A stretch of 57,047 nt of DNA from a virus, in IMG/VR virus record IMGVR_UViG_3300018080_000022, positions 1 through 57,047 of that record; one strand, 5' to 3'. The notes beneath the pieces were generated by a model. That model searched no databases. It saw only the letters and a program-made list of their open reading frames with translations, and was not told the DNA's origin. Shown here in pieces: positions 22,189-30,710 of this stretch. Within the stretch, counting starts at the first letter, position 1. Every line of letters starts with the position of its first letter. Both the position numbers and the translations under genes were made by a program.

Positions 22189-23376
22189 ATGTGGACTTTT
22201 CTCGTCAATCCGCCCGAGAAGGGAGGCAAGAAGGTGAAGATGTCGAAGGCAGGCAGAAAATACAAGAGCCTGGTAAAGAAACTTGGCGTCACGAAGGGGG
22301 CCAAAGCATATAGAAAGTGGAAAAGGGAAGAGAAGGCGAAGGGAAAACCTTCCAAGGCCAAAGCGAAAGGAGGAAATCGTATGGCCAAGAAAACCAAGAA
22401 GAGGGCAACGGGCTACAAGGCGCTCGTCAAGAAACATGGCGTGACGAAAGCCGCAAAGATGTGGCGCGCAAAGGGCCACAAGCCTGCCAAGAAAAAGGCG
22501 GGGAAAAAGAAGTATGCCGCCAACCCGAAGAAGAGGGCGAGCGGCTACAGGGCTCTCGTCAAGAAGCACGGCGTCACGAAAGCCGCAAAGATGTGGCGCG
22601 CTCGCGGCCACAAGCCCGCGAAGAAATACGCGGCCAACGCATGGAAGAAAGACAGGAAGGGGCATGCAATTGCCTCGGCCGCCGGATGGGCGCGGCGTAA
22701 GGGCATTCCCGTCCCCATCTACCTCGCTCAGCGCGGATACAGCAAGAGCGCAATCGACCGCTACATCAAGAAGCATGGCGCGGTCGGTTCGAGCAAGAGG
22801 TCATACACCAAGAGCTACCCGGTGAGAAGCGCCAGGTACGCCATGAATCCGCTCGAAGGCGCGGTCGAAACCGTCAAGAGCGTGTTCGCGGTCGAGACCG
22901 TGAAGACGGTCATGGGCGTCGGCGTAGGCTTCATGGGAATGGCGCTCGGCAACGCGGTAGTAAGACGCCTCAAGCCGGACGCCGGAACCCCGGTCGTCAT
23001 CGCCGGAGAGTTCGGCGGTTCGCTCGTTGCGGGCGCGGTTTACGCCGTCGCCACGAAGGATGTCGCCAAGGGCGTCTTGACGGCAACATCCGGCATCGCG
23101 CTTTCCGTCTTCAAGATGGCCTGGACGAAGTACGTCGCCGGAAGAACCATTCTCGGCCTGGCTATGCCGGGACTGTCCGATTACGTCGAGCTCCCGTACA
23201 CCGCCGGGATGGGCGATTACGTCGAGCTCCCGTACACGGCGGGAATGGGTCAGTCGCTTGACACGGGCATGGGCCAGTTCCTTCCGCCCGAGGCGGCAGA
23301 GATAGGCCAGTTCATTCCCGAGCAGTTCGGGGAGTACAGCGTCGGCATCGGCGAGGAAGCCGAAGTCGAATACTAA
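22189..23376 (+). CDS. Triple-repeat basic protein fused to membrane domain
   Basis: 395 aa, MWTFLVNPPEKGG, SD GGAGG. Three copies of a ~30-residue basic unit follow (GYKALVKKHGVTKAAKMWR and variants); copies 2 and 3 are nearly identical, while copy 1 has diverged. They are separated by KKYAANP and ended by KYAAN-A. After a small domain (IPVPIYLAQRGYSKSAIDRY), RYAMNP introduces a glycine/alanine-rich membrane part (VGVGFMGMALGNAVV, GGSLVAGAVYAVA) and a tandem DYVELPYTAGMG repeat. It could be a string of DNA-condensing peptides and a membrane protein, liberated at NP sites. Confidence 0.6.
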   Translation: MWTFLVNPPEKGGKKVKMSKAGRKYKSLVKKLGVTKGAKAYRKWKREEKAKGKPSKAKAKGGNRMAKKTKKRATGYKALVKKHGVTKAAKMWRAKGHKPAKKKAGKKKYAANPKKRASGYRALVKKHGVTKAAKMWRARGHKPAKKYAANAWKKDRKGHAIASAAGWARRKGIPVPIYLAQRGYSKSAIDRYIKKHGAVGSSKRSYTKSYPVRSARYAMNPLEGAVETVKSVFAVETVKTVMGVGVGFMGMALGNAVVRRLKPDAGTPVVIAGEFGGSLVAGAVYAVATKDVAKGVLTATSGIALSVFKMAWTKYVAGRTILGLAMPGLSDYVELPYTAGMGDYVELPYTAGMGQSLDTGMGQFLPPEAAEIGQFIPEQFGEYSVGIGEEAEVEY

Positions 23377-23386
23377 CAAATGTAAC

Positions 23387-23424
23387 GGAATAGGGCGCAT
23401 TCCAAGCGGCCCTTGCTTGCGCCC
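23387..23424 (+). promoter_or_regulatory. Leader hairpin of the first capsid-type gene
   Basis: GGAAT-agggcgc-ATTCC and, alternatively, GGGCGC pairing with GCGCCC. The same arrangement stands before the paralog at 24089-24130, so leader and gene were duplicated together or the structure is functional. GGAGGAG follows before the ATG. Confidence 0.55.
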
Positions 23425-23459
23425 GATAGCAGGGGCAGAAAGTTGACAGGAGGAGTAGT

Positions 23460-24080
23460 ATGACCAGGAGAATCGCACCCGCGCCAGCGGGCGTACCGGC
23501 GCTTGAGCCCGTTCGTCAAGACCTGTACGACACCAAGCTTCAGGACGGCACGGTGTCAACGCTCGAATTCTTCCGGAATCCGGGCATCGCGGGCCTCGCG
23601 GAGCTTGCAACCAACATGCAGGCGAACGGACAGCTTCCGTATCCGCAGCAGTTCCACGTCTTCGGTCTCAATCTGGAGCTCGTCCCGTATTTCCCCGAGG
23701 AAGCTCAGACCGGCGTGGATGAGGCGCATTGGCAGAACAAGAAGAAGGTTCTCGAAACCGCCTTCTTCCGCTTCCACATCGGGAGCAAGACCTATCTCAT
23801 CGACCCGGCGAAGAGAATTCCGGCTTCGCTCGGCCCGGTCGGCTTCGGAACGGGCGCGCAGGCGGGCATAAACGCCTTCCCGACGAACGGGTTGCAGGAC
23901 ATCCAGCATTACTACGATGTCACAATCCGCCAGGGCGGGAAGATTAAGCCCATCCACATTCCCGCGCAGCAGTCGTTCTACGTCCAGGTCGTGTGGCCGT
24001 TCGGCAACCCGGCCGTCGAGGGCGGCGGATGGGAAGTCAGGGCATACCTCGTCGGTATTCTCTGGAGAGAAGTTCAATAG
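23460..24080 (+). CDS. Jelly-roll-type capsid protein, paralog 1
   Basis: 206 aa: MTRRIAPAPAGVPALEPV, YDTKLQDGTVSTLEFF, TNMQANGQLPYPQQF, KPIHIPAQQSFYVQV and a final VRAYLVGILWREVQ. I recall this YDT...LTFF...GQLP...LxGxLxR layout from small, beta-only proteins of uncultured tailless phages that are thought to be major capsid proteins. The 206-aa size fits a single jelly roll. About half of its positions match the neighbouring paralog by eye. It is the best candidate for a major capsid subunit; structure prediction would decide. Confidence 0.65.
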   Translation: MTRRIAPAPAGVPALEPVRQDLYDTKLQDGTVSTLEFFRNPGIAGLAELATNMQANGQLPYPQQFHVFGLNLELVPYFPEEAQTGVDEAHWQNKKKVLETAFFRFHIGSKTYLIDPAKRIPASLGPVGFGTGAQAGINAFPTNGLQDIQHYYDVTIRQGGKIKPIHIPAQQSFYVQVVWPFGNPAVEGGGWEVRAYLVGILWREVQ

Positions 24081-24088
24081 CATTTTGA

Positions 24089-24130
24089 CGGGATAGGGCG
24101 TATCCTGTTTTCCTTTTCCGCTTGCGCCCG
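24089..24130 (+). promoter_or_regulatory. Leader hairpin of the second capsid-type gene
   Basis: GGATAGGGCGTATCC and GGGCG/CGCCC repeat the design at 23387-23424 with matching changes in the outer pairs (GGAAT/ATTCC becomes GGAT/ATCC). Confidence 0.5.
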
Positions 24131-24169
24131 AGTGCGGAGAGGAACAACCGTTTGAAAACGGAGGTCATT

Positions 24170-24793
24170 ATGACCAGGAGAGTTGCACCCGCGGCGGCGG
24201 GCGTACCGGCCCTTGAGCCGATAGCTCAGGAGCTTTACGACACGAAGGATTATCCCATCGCGGGAACCGGGACGCTGACGTTTTTCCAGAACCCGTCCGC
24301 GGTAGGGGAAATCGAGACCAACATGGTGGCTTCGGGACAGCTTCCGTATCCGCAGCAGTTTCATGCCTTCGGCATCTGCTTTGAGATATTCCCGAACTAC
24401 GACGAGGCCGCAGCAATCGGCACGGACGTCACCTGGGCCGTCGAGAAAGTCAAGCTTCGCGAGAAGTGTTTCGCGCGCCTGACAATCGGCTCCAAAGACT
24501 ACCTGACCCTTCCGGGAATCCACATTCCCGAGGGCGTCGGCCTGACCGGGGTAGCGGTCGGCGACAACGCCGGAAGCAACCAGGTCGTAGTCAATCACGG
24601 CTTCCAGGACATCAAGCACGGCTTCGAGCTGACCGTTCCCCAGCAGGGGAAAATCAAGCCCATCCACATCCCCGCGCAGCAGTCGTTCCGCGTGGAACTG
24701 AGATGGCCGATTCCGCTCGCGCTCACAAGCGTCCAGGAAGCCGTCAAAATCAGGATGTACCTGATTGGCGTGCTCTGGAGAGAAGTGCAGTAG
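24170..24793 (+). CDS. Jelly-roll-type capsid protein, paralog 2
   Basis: 207 aa: MTRRVAPAAAGVPALEPI, TLTFFQNPSAVGEIE, TNMVASGQLPYPQQF, HIPAQQSFRVELRWP and VKIRMYLIGVLWREVQ. The paralog differs from the first mainly in the middle loops. Two different single-jelly-roll subunits are known from phages such as P23-77, where they form the capsomers together; that comparison is by analogy only. GGAGG five bases before ATG 24170 sets the start. The next 160 bases hold a GC hairpin, suggesting this gene ends a highly expressed transcript segment. Confidence 0.65.
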   Translation: MTRRVAPAAAGVPALEPIAQELYDTKDYPIAGTGTLTFFQNPSAVGEIETNMVASGQLPYPQQFHAFGICFEIFPNYDEAAAIGTDVTWAVEKVKLREKCFARLTIGSKDYLTLPGIHIPEGVGLTGVAVGDNAGSNQVVVNHGFQDIKHGFELTVPQQGKIKPIHIPAQQSFRVELRWPIPLALTSVQEAVKIRMYLIGVLWREVQ

Positions 24794-24847
24794 CAATAGC
24801 CGCGCAACTTCGGCTGTCTCACCGAAAAAGCGTGTCTTTTCTTCGCG

Positions 24848-24877
24848 GGGGCCGCTCCGTTGGAGCGGGGCGGCCCT
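24848..24877 (+). terminator. Hairpin after the capsid-type pair
   Basis: CCGCTCC and GGAGCGG form a 7-bp stem with loop GTT (24852-24868), extended by GGGG/CGGCCC outside, and followed by TTTGAAAAAAC. With only three T it is a weak terminator or an mRNA-stabilising hairpin that would leave more capsid mRNA than downstream mRNA. Confidence 0.45.
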
Positions 24878-24956
24878 TTGAAAAAACAACGAGACAAGCG
24901 ACGCTCCGGGTAGCAGGGGAGCGAATTATGTCAACCCTTTGTTAGGAGAAAGAGAC

Positions 24957-25724
24957 ATGGCAACAAGACTCGTGAAAACCCGAGACGGCAGAGTTATTAT
25001 GTATGGTTCGGTTCCGCATCCATTGCAGGGAATCGGCCAGCTTCCCGGCGAGCAGTATGCTTCGCCGTCGTCACCATCTCCGATATCCCCGGAGCTTTCC
25101 GCGCGCCTGCCTCAGAGCGTGCTTCAGCCCGTCCCGAGAAGCGCCGTTGACCCCAACAGGCGCGTCGAGTATCCGGTTCGCACCCGCGAAACGGAAGTCT
25201 ACCAGAGAAGTATGACGCCCGCGGAATACCTTCGCAAGAAGACCTTCGAGCGTCCGGGCTGGTATGCAATCCAAAGGCCGGTTCAGGAAACCGCGCCCTG
25301 GCAGAACTCCGTCCTCGTGGCCGGGCCTTCGGGCACGGCGGTCACCGGGACGTTCGAGATTACGAGTGAAGCCGATTTCGAAGCCGTGAAAATAATGCTT
25401 ACGGGAAGAAAGCTCGTAGACCAGGAATGGCTCGCGACCCGCAACTTCGCCGTGAACTTCAAAGACCTCGCAAGTGGCCGCGACCTCAACAACGTCCCCA
25501 TTTTCGGCGAGCACTTCGGGGGCGATGCCAACGAGCCGCTGATTTTCCCCGTGACCCTGTTTATAAACCGCAACTCGTCTGTGCAAGTCCAGTTCATCAA
25601 CCTTGAGCCGGTTGACACGGACATATACATCTACTTCTCGCTCCTGGGTATCAAGTACTACTACCGGGATGCGCTCAACCTGACCACGGGCATACCCGAG
25701 CAGGGCGAATACAAGAGCGTATAA
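24957..25724 (+). CDS. Jelly-roll-like virion protein, 255 aa
   Basis: Starts MATRLVKTRDGRVIMYG at 24957 (AGGAG eight bases upstream). A P/S-rich N-terminal arm to about residue 85 is followed by a beta domain: TAVTGTFEITSEADFEAV, IFGEHFGGDANEPLIFP, VTLFINRNSSVQVQFI and DIYIYFSLLGIKYYY. The beta order resembles penton- or spike-base jelly rolls in uncultured tailless phages. Directly behind the capsid pair. Confidence 0.55.
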   Translation: MATRLVKTRDGRVIMYGSVPHPLQGIGQLPGEQYASPSSPSPISPELSARLPQSVLQPVPRSAVDPNRRVEYPVRTRETEVYQRSMTPAEYLRKKTFERPGWYAIQRPVQETAPWQNSVLVAGPSGTAVTGTFEITSEADFEAVKIMLTGRKLVDQEWLATRNFAVNFKDLASGRDLNNVPIFGEHFGGDANEPLIFPVTLFINRNSSVQVQFINLEPVDTDIYIYFSLLGIKYYYRDALNLTTGIPEQGEYKSV

Positions 25725-25748
25725 CAGTAGAGACAAAGGGGTGAGAAC

Positions 25749-26381
25749 ATGAACGAGCGAGAACTATACCACAAGCTCGCGGGCCTCGGCGACGTTCCCG
25801 AGGACAGGAATTGGTTTTGGCGCGAGGGTTTTCCCGAGCTTATGCGACTCAGCCTCGGTAGAGGCCACAAAAAAGACTGGCTCGGGAATGAAAAAGACAA
25901 CCTCGGGGCCATGATGCTCCGGCTTGCCGAAAACTACATCATGGCGCCGCAGAATGTCGTGCCCGCGTTTGCAGAGCCCCTGAAAATTACCACGCCTCCG
26001 GGCGACGGGCTCGAAATTCCGCCGAGTGGCGCTGCGCCTGGGCAGACATTTTATACCGGCGTAACATTTACGGTTCCCGAGAGCTCGGCGGCGATAATTA
26101 CCAACATTCACCAGGAGCTTGAAAGTCCGGGAGCTTACAACGATGTAAACATACGGCTATGGTACAGGGGCGGCCACAAGCAGTTCTGGAATCCGCGCAA
26201 GCCCGAGATAGACCCCGTGACTATCGTGGTTTTCGAAAAGGAAACCTTCGAGATTCAATGGGAGAACAACGGGCTCATAAGCCATTGGCTCAAGGCGGAG
26301 ATATTAGGTTATTGGTTCGGCGTTCCTAAGCCCGACAAGAGCCAGCGCGGGTTGACGGTGCCCACGCAATCACAAGGATAG
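25749..26381 (+). CDS. Jelly-roll-like virion protein, 210 aa
   Basis: N-terminal helices (YHKLAGLGDVPEDRNWFW) and then a beta domain (GQTFYTGVTFTVPESSAA; DVNIRLWYRGGHKQFW; TFEIQWENNGLISHWLKA; EILGYWFGV). Strand pattern and size again fit one jelly roll. SD AAAGGGG. Confidence 0.5.
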   Translation: MNERELYHKLAGLGDVPEDRNWFWREGFPELMRLSLGRGHKKDWLGNEKDNLGAMMLRLAENYIMAPQNVVPAFAEPLKITTPPGDGLEIPPSGAAPGQTFYTGVTFTVPESSAAIITNIHQELESPGAYNDVNIRLWYRGGHKQFWNPRKPEIDPVTIVVFEKETFEIQWENNGLISHWLKAEILGYWFGVPKPDKSQRGLTVPTQSQG

Positions 26382-26389
26382 GAGGGAGC

Positions 26390-27337
26390 ATGGGAACTGA
26401 GATAGTCAGAATACTGCCCGTGCAGGGAGTTTTCGTACCCCGAATTAGCCATGACTCCCAGGGAAACAGGGTGATTCCTCTTCTCGCGGGAGGGCAGAGC
26501 TACGACAGCGGGGTTTTTCAGGTTCGAGGCTATAACAAGCTCGACATCATCACGCGCTCCAACGTCAACGCAGATATCTTCGTATACATGGGGCCAGACC
26601 CCGTTGCGCTTGCGGCGATGGTTCCCGACGACAAGCGGGAGAAGGCGCGGTTTCCGTATGCCGAGCTCGCCATACCCAACGGCGACTTTCCGCCCGAGCA
26701 GTACAGCGTGCAGGTGAGCGGCGAATTCGCGCGTGTGGTGTATCGCAACAATACCATCGAGGCTCAGACGGTTTGGGATTACCAAATCAACCTCAAGCCC
26801 ATCGGCGAAGGACAATGTTTCCGGCAGTTCAATGAAGAGGATACCAACCCGCTTCAATTCCCGATATACCGATATCTTACCATGACGCCGGACTACCGGC
26901 TTCGCGTGGAAGTGGCGAGCGGCGGCAGTTCAGACCCGGTGAGCGTCCGCGGCGAGCAGGAAGTAGCCGTATGGGCGGCGAACAACGCGAGCCCTCTCGT
27001 GGGCAATTCGATTCCGGCCAACCCGGACGACGGCAGGTTCGCGATAGCATCCGCCGCGCTCCCGAGTATGGCTGGCTCGATTAAAGAATTTACCATATAC
27101 GCCGAAATACTACCCGGCCCTTCGGGCGCGGGCGCGGGTCATATAATAATCGAGGCCGAGTCCGCCGAAGGCGTCGCCCCGTGGGTCGAGTTCGACAGGC
27201 TTCCGGTCGCTTCCGGGCAAAGGATACTGAGGACATACAAGCTTCAGGCGCAATCCTATCGCGTTTATTTCCTCAACACGGGAGCCGCCCAGGTAACGGG
27301 GTTTTATGGTAATGTTTACATAAAACCGCAGACGTAA
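26390..27337 (+). CDS. Beta-rich virion/spike protein, 315 aa
   Basis: Two beta-rich halves: residues about 1-155 (VFQVRGYNKLDIITRSNVNA, IFVYMGPDPV) and 185-315 (IKEFTIYAEILPGPSGAGAG, YRVYFLNTGAAQVTGFYGNV). They resemble repeated jelly-roll or Ig-like spike domains. PANPDDGRF links the second half. No tail-fibre chaperone or collagen repeats. SD GGAGG. Confidence 0.5.
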   Translation: MGTEIVRILPVQGVFVPRISHDSQGNRVIPLLAGGQSYDSGVFQVRGYNKLDIITRSNVNADIFVYMGPDPVALAAMVPDDKREKARFPYAELAIPNGDFPPEQYSVQVSGEFARVVYRNNTIEAQTVWDYQINLKPIGEGQCFRQFNEEDTNPLQFPIYRYLTMTPDYRLRVEVASGGSSDPVSVRGEQEVAVWAANNASPLVGNSIPANPDDGRFAIASAALPSMAGSIKEFTIYAEILPGPSGAGAGHIIIEAESAEGVAPWVEFDRLPVASGQRILRTYKLQAQSYRVYFLNTGAAQVTGFYGNVYIKPQT

Positions 27338-27347
27338 GGAGATTCAT

Positions 27348-27689
27348 ATGGGTGAGGAAATTATCGGCAGCGACAGCCTGAACATTATAGCCAACAATCA
27401 AGCCCTCGCAGGCGGCGGCAACATAGCTGGCGCGGTCGAAAACCTGCGAAACCACGCCTTTTACGGCGTATCGGTTTTCAGCACGCAGGCGGGCACGCTG
27501 AGCATCCAGTATCGCATGGCAGGCGGCGTCTTAAGGCACATAAACGGCTCGCCATTCGTGATAGCGGCGAATTCCGCCTTCGACAGGGTGTTTCGCAAGA
27601 CGCGCGAAGAATACCAGGTAACATATACCGATACGTCGCTCGTGGCGAGCAATGTCGATATCGAGACGCTTAGAACAAACGTGAACTAA
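27348..27689 (+). CDS. Beta-rich small virion protein, 113 aa
   Basis: MGEEIIGSDSLNIIANNQAL, then YGVSVFSTQAGTLSIQYR and DRVFRKTREEYQVTYTDTS. All-beta character, no membrane span. Fits a spike-associated subunit; not recognised. Confidence 0.5.
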   Translation: MGEEIIGSDSLNIIANNQALAGGGNIAGAVENLRNHAFYGVSVFSTQAGTLSIQYRMAGGVLRHINGSPFVIAANSAFDRVFRKTREEYQVTYTDTSLVASNVDIETLRTNVN

Positions 27690-27699
27690 GGAGAACATA

Positions 27700-28041
27700 A
27701 TGGCCAAAACCGCTTTAGAATGGGTCGAGCGGGTTTTCAAGCCCGTCATACGAGATGGCAGGATAATCATCGCCGAGGGCAAAAGAAAAATCAAGGTCGG
27801 CGGCAGGGTAGAGGAGCGCCCGACCGGGGCCGGTATTTTTGTGGAGGTTGACACGTTCGCATATATCTTCAAGGAAGAAATTCTTGCTGGCGGCGAGGAT
27901 GCCGAGATAGCCGCACGGATAGCGACCAAGAAGGTCAAGCGGGCCGTCGTCAACCCCGAGACGGGCGAGCAGGAAGACAAAGAGTTCGATGTCGGCTACG
28001 GCGATTTTATTGAAAAGATGACGGAGAAAGGGCTGTTTTAA
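27700..28041 (+). CDS. Hypothetical late protein, 113 aa
   Basis: MAKTALEWVERVFKPVIRDG..., basic beta N-terminus, RAVVNPETGEQEDKE linker with an NP, and a short helical end. TAATG overlap couples it to the next gene. Not recognised. Confidence 0.5.
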   Translation: MAKTALEWVERVFKPVIRDGRIIIAEGKRKIKVGGRVEERPTGAGIFVEVDTFAYIFKEEILAGGEDAEIAARIATKKVKRAVVNPETGEQEDKEFDVGYGDFIEKMTEKGLF

Positions 28042-28661
28042 TGGGGCCTCGCGTCTACCCGAACAACATAGAAGTCGAGGTAAACGCCGTACCGATAGCG
28101 ATTAGGCCAGCGTTCAACCTCATCGCCGGTGCCGGGATTGCGCTCGCGGGCGTTGACAACCCCGGCGCGGACAGGGTAGACGTTACGGTGAGCACCATCG
28201 CGGGCTCCGTCCGAGACATCTTCATAGCGGCGACCGACTACAATTCGAGCAACCCATCGCCTTACCGCAGCCGCAACGTCGGCGGCACGGGAGCTCATGA
28301 CTTCACTTTCTACGTGCCGACCGACTTCCAGATAGCCAACCTCGTTGCCCTTGAACTTATCTATTTTAATGCGGGGGCCAATGTCGGCGTGACGGTTCAG
28401 ATAGACTTTGCGAGCGAATATTGCCTTAACGGGCAGGCGAAGAACTTCAACTTCGTCAACAATCCCGACCCCGCGGGCGCGGTGGGTTCGTACCTTGTAG
28501 GTGCGGTAAATGTGAGGAGCTTCTTCGACCTAACCAATCTCGCGGGTACGAACATGTATCCTAACCTCGCGGCGGGGCACCTATGCGGCTTGAATATAAA
28601 TCACAGGGGAATAGGCGGCGCTATCAATTACGAAGGCATTCGCCTCGCTTACACGGTGTGA
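28041..28661 (+). CDS. Spike/fibre-like protein, 206 aa
   Basis: FNLIAGAGIALAGVDNPGAD followed by RVDVTVS is a motif I know from many phage fibre and spike proteins ('NFI.GsGI....D...RVDVTI'). The rest is beta-rich with HDFTFYVPTDFQIANLVAL and a final GAINYEGIRLAYTV. A role in host binding is likely, the receptor unknown. Confidence 0.6.
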   Translation: MGPRVYPNNIEVEVNAVPIAIRPAFNLIAGAGIALAGVDNPGADRVDVTVSTIAGSVRDIFIAATDYNSSNPSPYRSRNVGGTGAHDFTFYVPTDFQIANLVALELIYFNAGANVGVTVQIDFASEYCLNGQAKNFNFVNNPDPAGAVGSYLVGAVNVRSFFDLTNLAGTNMYPNLAAGHLCGLNINHRGIGGAINYEGIRLAYTV

Positions 28662-28662
28662 C

Positions 28663-28908
28663 ATGGAATACCAATATGAAAGAGAGCTAATCGACGGGGT
28701 TTACAACCTCCCCAATCCGTATCGTGATATCGACCCGGCGACGGGTAACCCTATTCTACCGTGCAAGGATATCTATGACGCGATTGGCATAATTGTAATG
28801 ATAGAAGGTTGCTCAAGTGATTTCTGCGTGACGACGCCCGTCGAGCTCGACGCGGGCCAGAAGGCGGCGATGGACACGGCGATAGCGAATCATAAAAACA
28901 ACTTATAG
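28663..28908 (+). CDS. Small hypothetical protein, 81 aa
   Basis: MEYQYERELIDGVYNLPNPY..., with CKDIYD and CSSDFCVTT cysteines and a helical end. It sits within the spike block, one base after the previous stop. Not recognised. Confidence 0.5.
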   Translation: MEYQYERELIDGVYNLPNPYRDIDPATGNPILPCKDIYDAIGIIVMIEGCSSDFCVTTPVELDAGQKAAMDTAIANHKNNL

Positions 28909-28915
28909 GTGAGAC

Positions 28916-29305
28916 ATGGCAGCACAAGTATACCCGCCCGGCTTCGAAGAAATGCAGTATATATTCACCATTCCAGGCGATTTGGTCGTCGGCGACGACC
29001 TGACGTTGTGGCTCCCCGTGGGCCAGGAAGTCCAGGCGTTTGAAGCGCTCGCAGTTATAAAGACCGTTCCGACCGGGGCGGCGGTAACGATTGAGATAGA
29101 GAAGTCGAGCAACTTCGGCGGCGCGTGGACTACTGTAGTTTCATCGGCAGACCTGCAAATCGCAGCCGCGGCGCAGTCGGGGGTTAAAACCGGCCTCGCC
29201 GTAAAGCTTCTTAAGAATGACGTGCTTCGAATAAACATAGACCAGATAGGCAGCGGCGTAGCAGGCGCGGATTTAACGGTTGGGTTGAGAGTAAACAATG
29301 GCTAA
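28916..29305 (+). CDS. Beta-rich spike-block protein, 129 aa
   Basis: MAAQVYPPGFEEMQYIFTIP, VTIEIEKSSNFGGAWTTV, DVLRINIDQIGSGVAGADLT. The pattern is that of a small fibre-head or jelly-roll domain. It overlaps the next gene by eight bases. Confidence 0.5.
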   Translation: MAAQVYPPGFEEMQYIFTIPGDLVVGDDLTLWLPVGQEVQAFEALAVIKTVPTGAAVTIEIEKSSNFGGAWTTVVSSADLQIAAAAQSGVKTGLAVKLLKNDVLRINIDQIGSGVAGADLTVGLRVNNG

Positions 29306-29711
29306 GTACATTTTTATAGCGATGGTCAAGGACAACGGCAATTACAAGGCCGGTGATGTCGTTTCCATCCGCGAGCCGGGTTCGAAGGTGACCGCCCTTG
29401 AAAGGAAGCTTTTTATATGTACGGAAGTGGAGTTGACAAAAACGGAAGCCCAAACCTTTATAGCCAAACTTCGACCGCAGGCAAATTATTCTCACAAAAC
29501 AGAGCCGATTCCCCCCGTTACCGCCGACTTGGCAGTAGCTCAAAAATGGTGCGACGATGTTGAAGCGGGGCGGGCGAAGCTTCCCGTGAATGGCGTTCAA
29601 ACCAATTTAAGCAACATTGAGATAGTTGCGAGACTGTCCGACTTGCAGGATGAGAAGAAGGAAGTCCCGGTTTTTACCGTAGACAAAACGACTATAAGCT
29701 TGAAGGTGTAG
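29298..29711 (+). CDS. Hypothetical spike-block protein, 137 aa
   Basis: MAKYIFIAMVKDNGNYKAGD, mixed beta and helix, no cysteine pair beyond C37 and C78. Located between two spike proteins, it may be a chaperone or connector. Not recognised. Confidence 0.45.
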   Translation: MAKYIFIAMVKDNGNYKAGDVVSIREPGSKVTALERKLFICTEVELTKTEAQTFIAKLRPQANYSHKTEPIPPVTADLAVAQKWCDDVEAGRAKLPVNGVQTNLSNIEIVARLSDLQDEKKEVPVFTVDKTTISLKV

Positions 29712-29713
29712 CG

Positions 29714-30694
29714 ATGGCGACGTATTATATGCCCGACGATTTTGCCGATATAGCGACATTTATTGCCGCAGCGGTGTCGGGCGCAGACAAGCTTATTGTT
29801 CGCGACGGCACGTGGACGGGGGCCAATAACCGTGGGCTTTCTCCCGGCAAAAATGTTGTTATCGAGAGCGAGAATGGATGGGTTAATTGCATACTCGACG
29901 CTGAAAATCTCGACCGCCACTTCGTTTTTTCGGCTGGCGAATCCACGGCGTTTGTAGTAGATGGATTCCAGATTATAAACGGCAATCCGGGCGGAACTAG
30001 CTTCGGAGGCTCGATTGTCGTTACAAACGGCGCACCCAAATTCCAGAATATAGTCTTTTTCGACAACTCGACGAACGGAAATCATGGCGGTTGTATCTTT
30101 TGTTCGGGCGGCAGCGCAGACCCGTCATTCTGGAATTGCCTGTTTTTTAACAATGTTGCAGGCGGCGGTGGAAAAGGCGGTTGCTGCTATGCGTATAATG
30201 CCGGGTGCAATCCCGGCTTTGCAAGTTGCACGATAACCGCAAATTCGGCTCCGGGCGGAAATGGCGGAGGACTTGCCGGTGATTCGTGGGGCGGTGCTTA
30301 TATCTACAACACCATTCTTTGGGGGAATACGGCAGGCACATCAGCCCCGAACTTCTATCTCGGCTCAAGTCCCGTTGGCCGCGCCTACAACTCCTGTTAT
30401 GACCTGGTTGGAATGATAGGTAACTTTATAAGCAATACCGCGTGCGTTTTTACAGACCCGCTCTTGGTCGCCGGGGGCTTGGGCAATTATTATCTAAGCC
30501 ATATCGCGGCGGGCCAGGGCGCGGACAGCCCTTGCATCGACGCGGGCAACCCCGCTTACGCATTGGCGGATTGGAACACCTTAACGACGAGGACGGATGA
30601 CGCTTTGGATGTCGCCCCGGTTGACATAGGCTTTCATTGGCCGCTGAGCGGCTCCGGAGTCGCCAATACTATGATGATGCAGATGGTGCCTTAG
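29714..30694 (+). CDS. Right-handed beta-helix tailspike-type protein
   Basis: 326 aa. Successive short repeats (KNVVIESENGWVNCILDAEN; FVVDGFQIINGNPGGTSFGG; PKFQNIVFFDNSTNGNHGG; PSFWNCLFFNNVAGGGGKGG; FASCTITANSAPGGNGGG) each read strand-turn-strand with stacked N, F and G positions, the hallmark of a parallel beta helix of the pectate-lyase type with DSPCIDAGNP near the end, as in right-handed beta-helix repeat proteins. Cysteines stack in several coils. As the last spike gene it is the best candidate for receptor binding or surface-glycan cleavage; no catalytic set can be named. Confidence 0.75.
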   Translation: MATYYMPDDFADIATFIAAAVSGADKLIVRDGTWTGANNRGLSPGKNVVIESENGWVNCILDAENLDRHFVFSAGESTAFVVDGFQIINGNPGGTSFGGSIVVTNGAPKFQNIVFFDNSTNGNHGGCIFCSGGSADPSFWNCLFFNNVAGGGGKGGCCYAYNAGCNPGFASCTITANSAPGGNGGGLAGDSWGGAYIYNTILWGNTAGTSAPNFYLGSSPVGRAYNSCYDLVGMIGNFISNTACVFTDPLLVAGGLGNYYLSHIAAGQGADSPCIDAGNPAYALADWNTLTTRTDDALDVAPVDIGFHWPLSGSGVANTMMMQMVP

Positions 30695-30710
30695 CAACAA
30701 GGAGAGTAGA

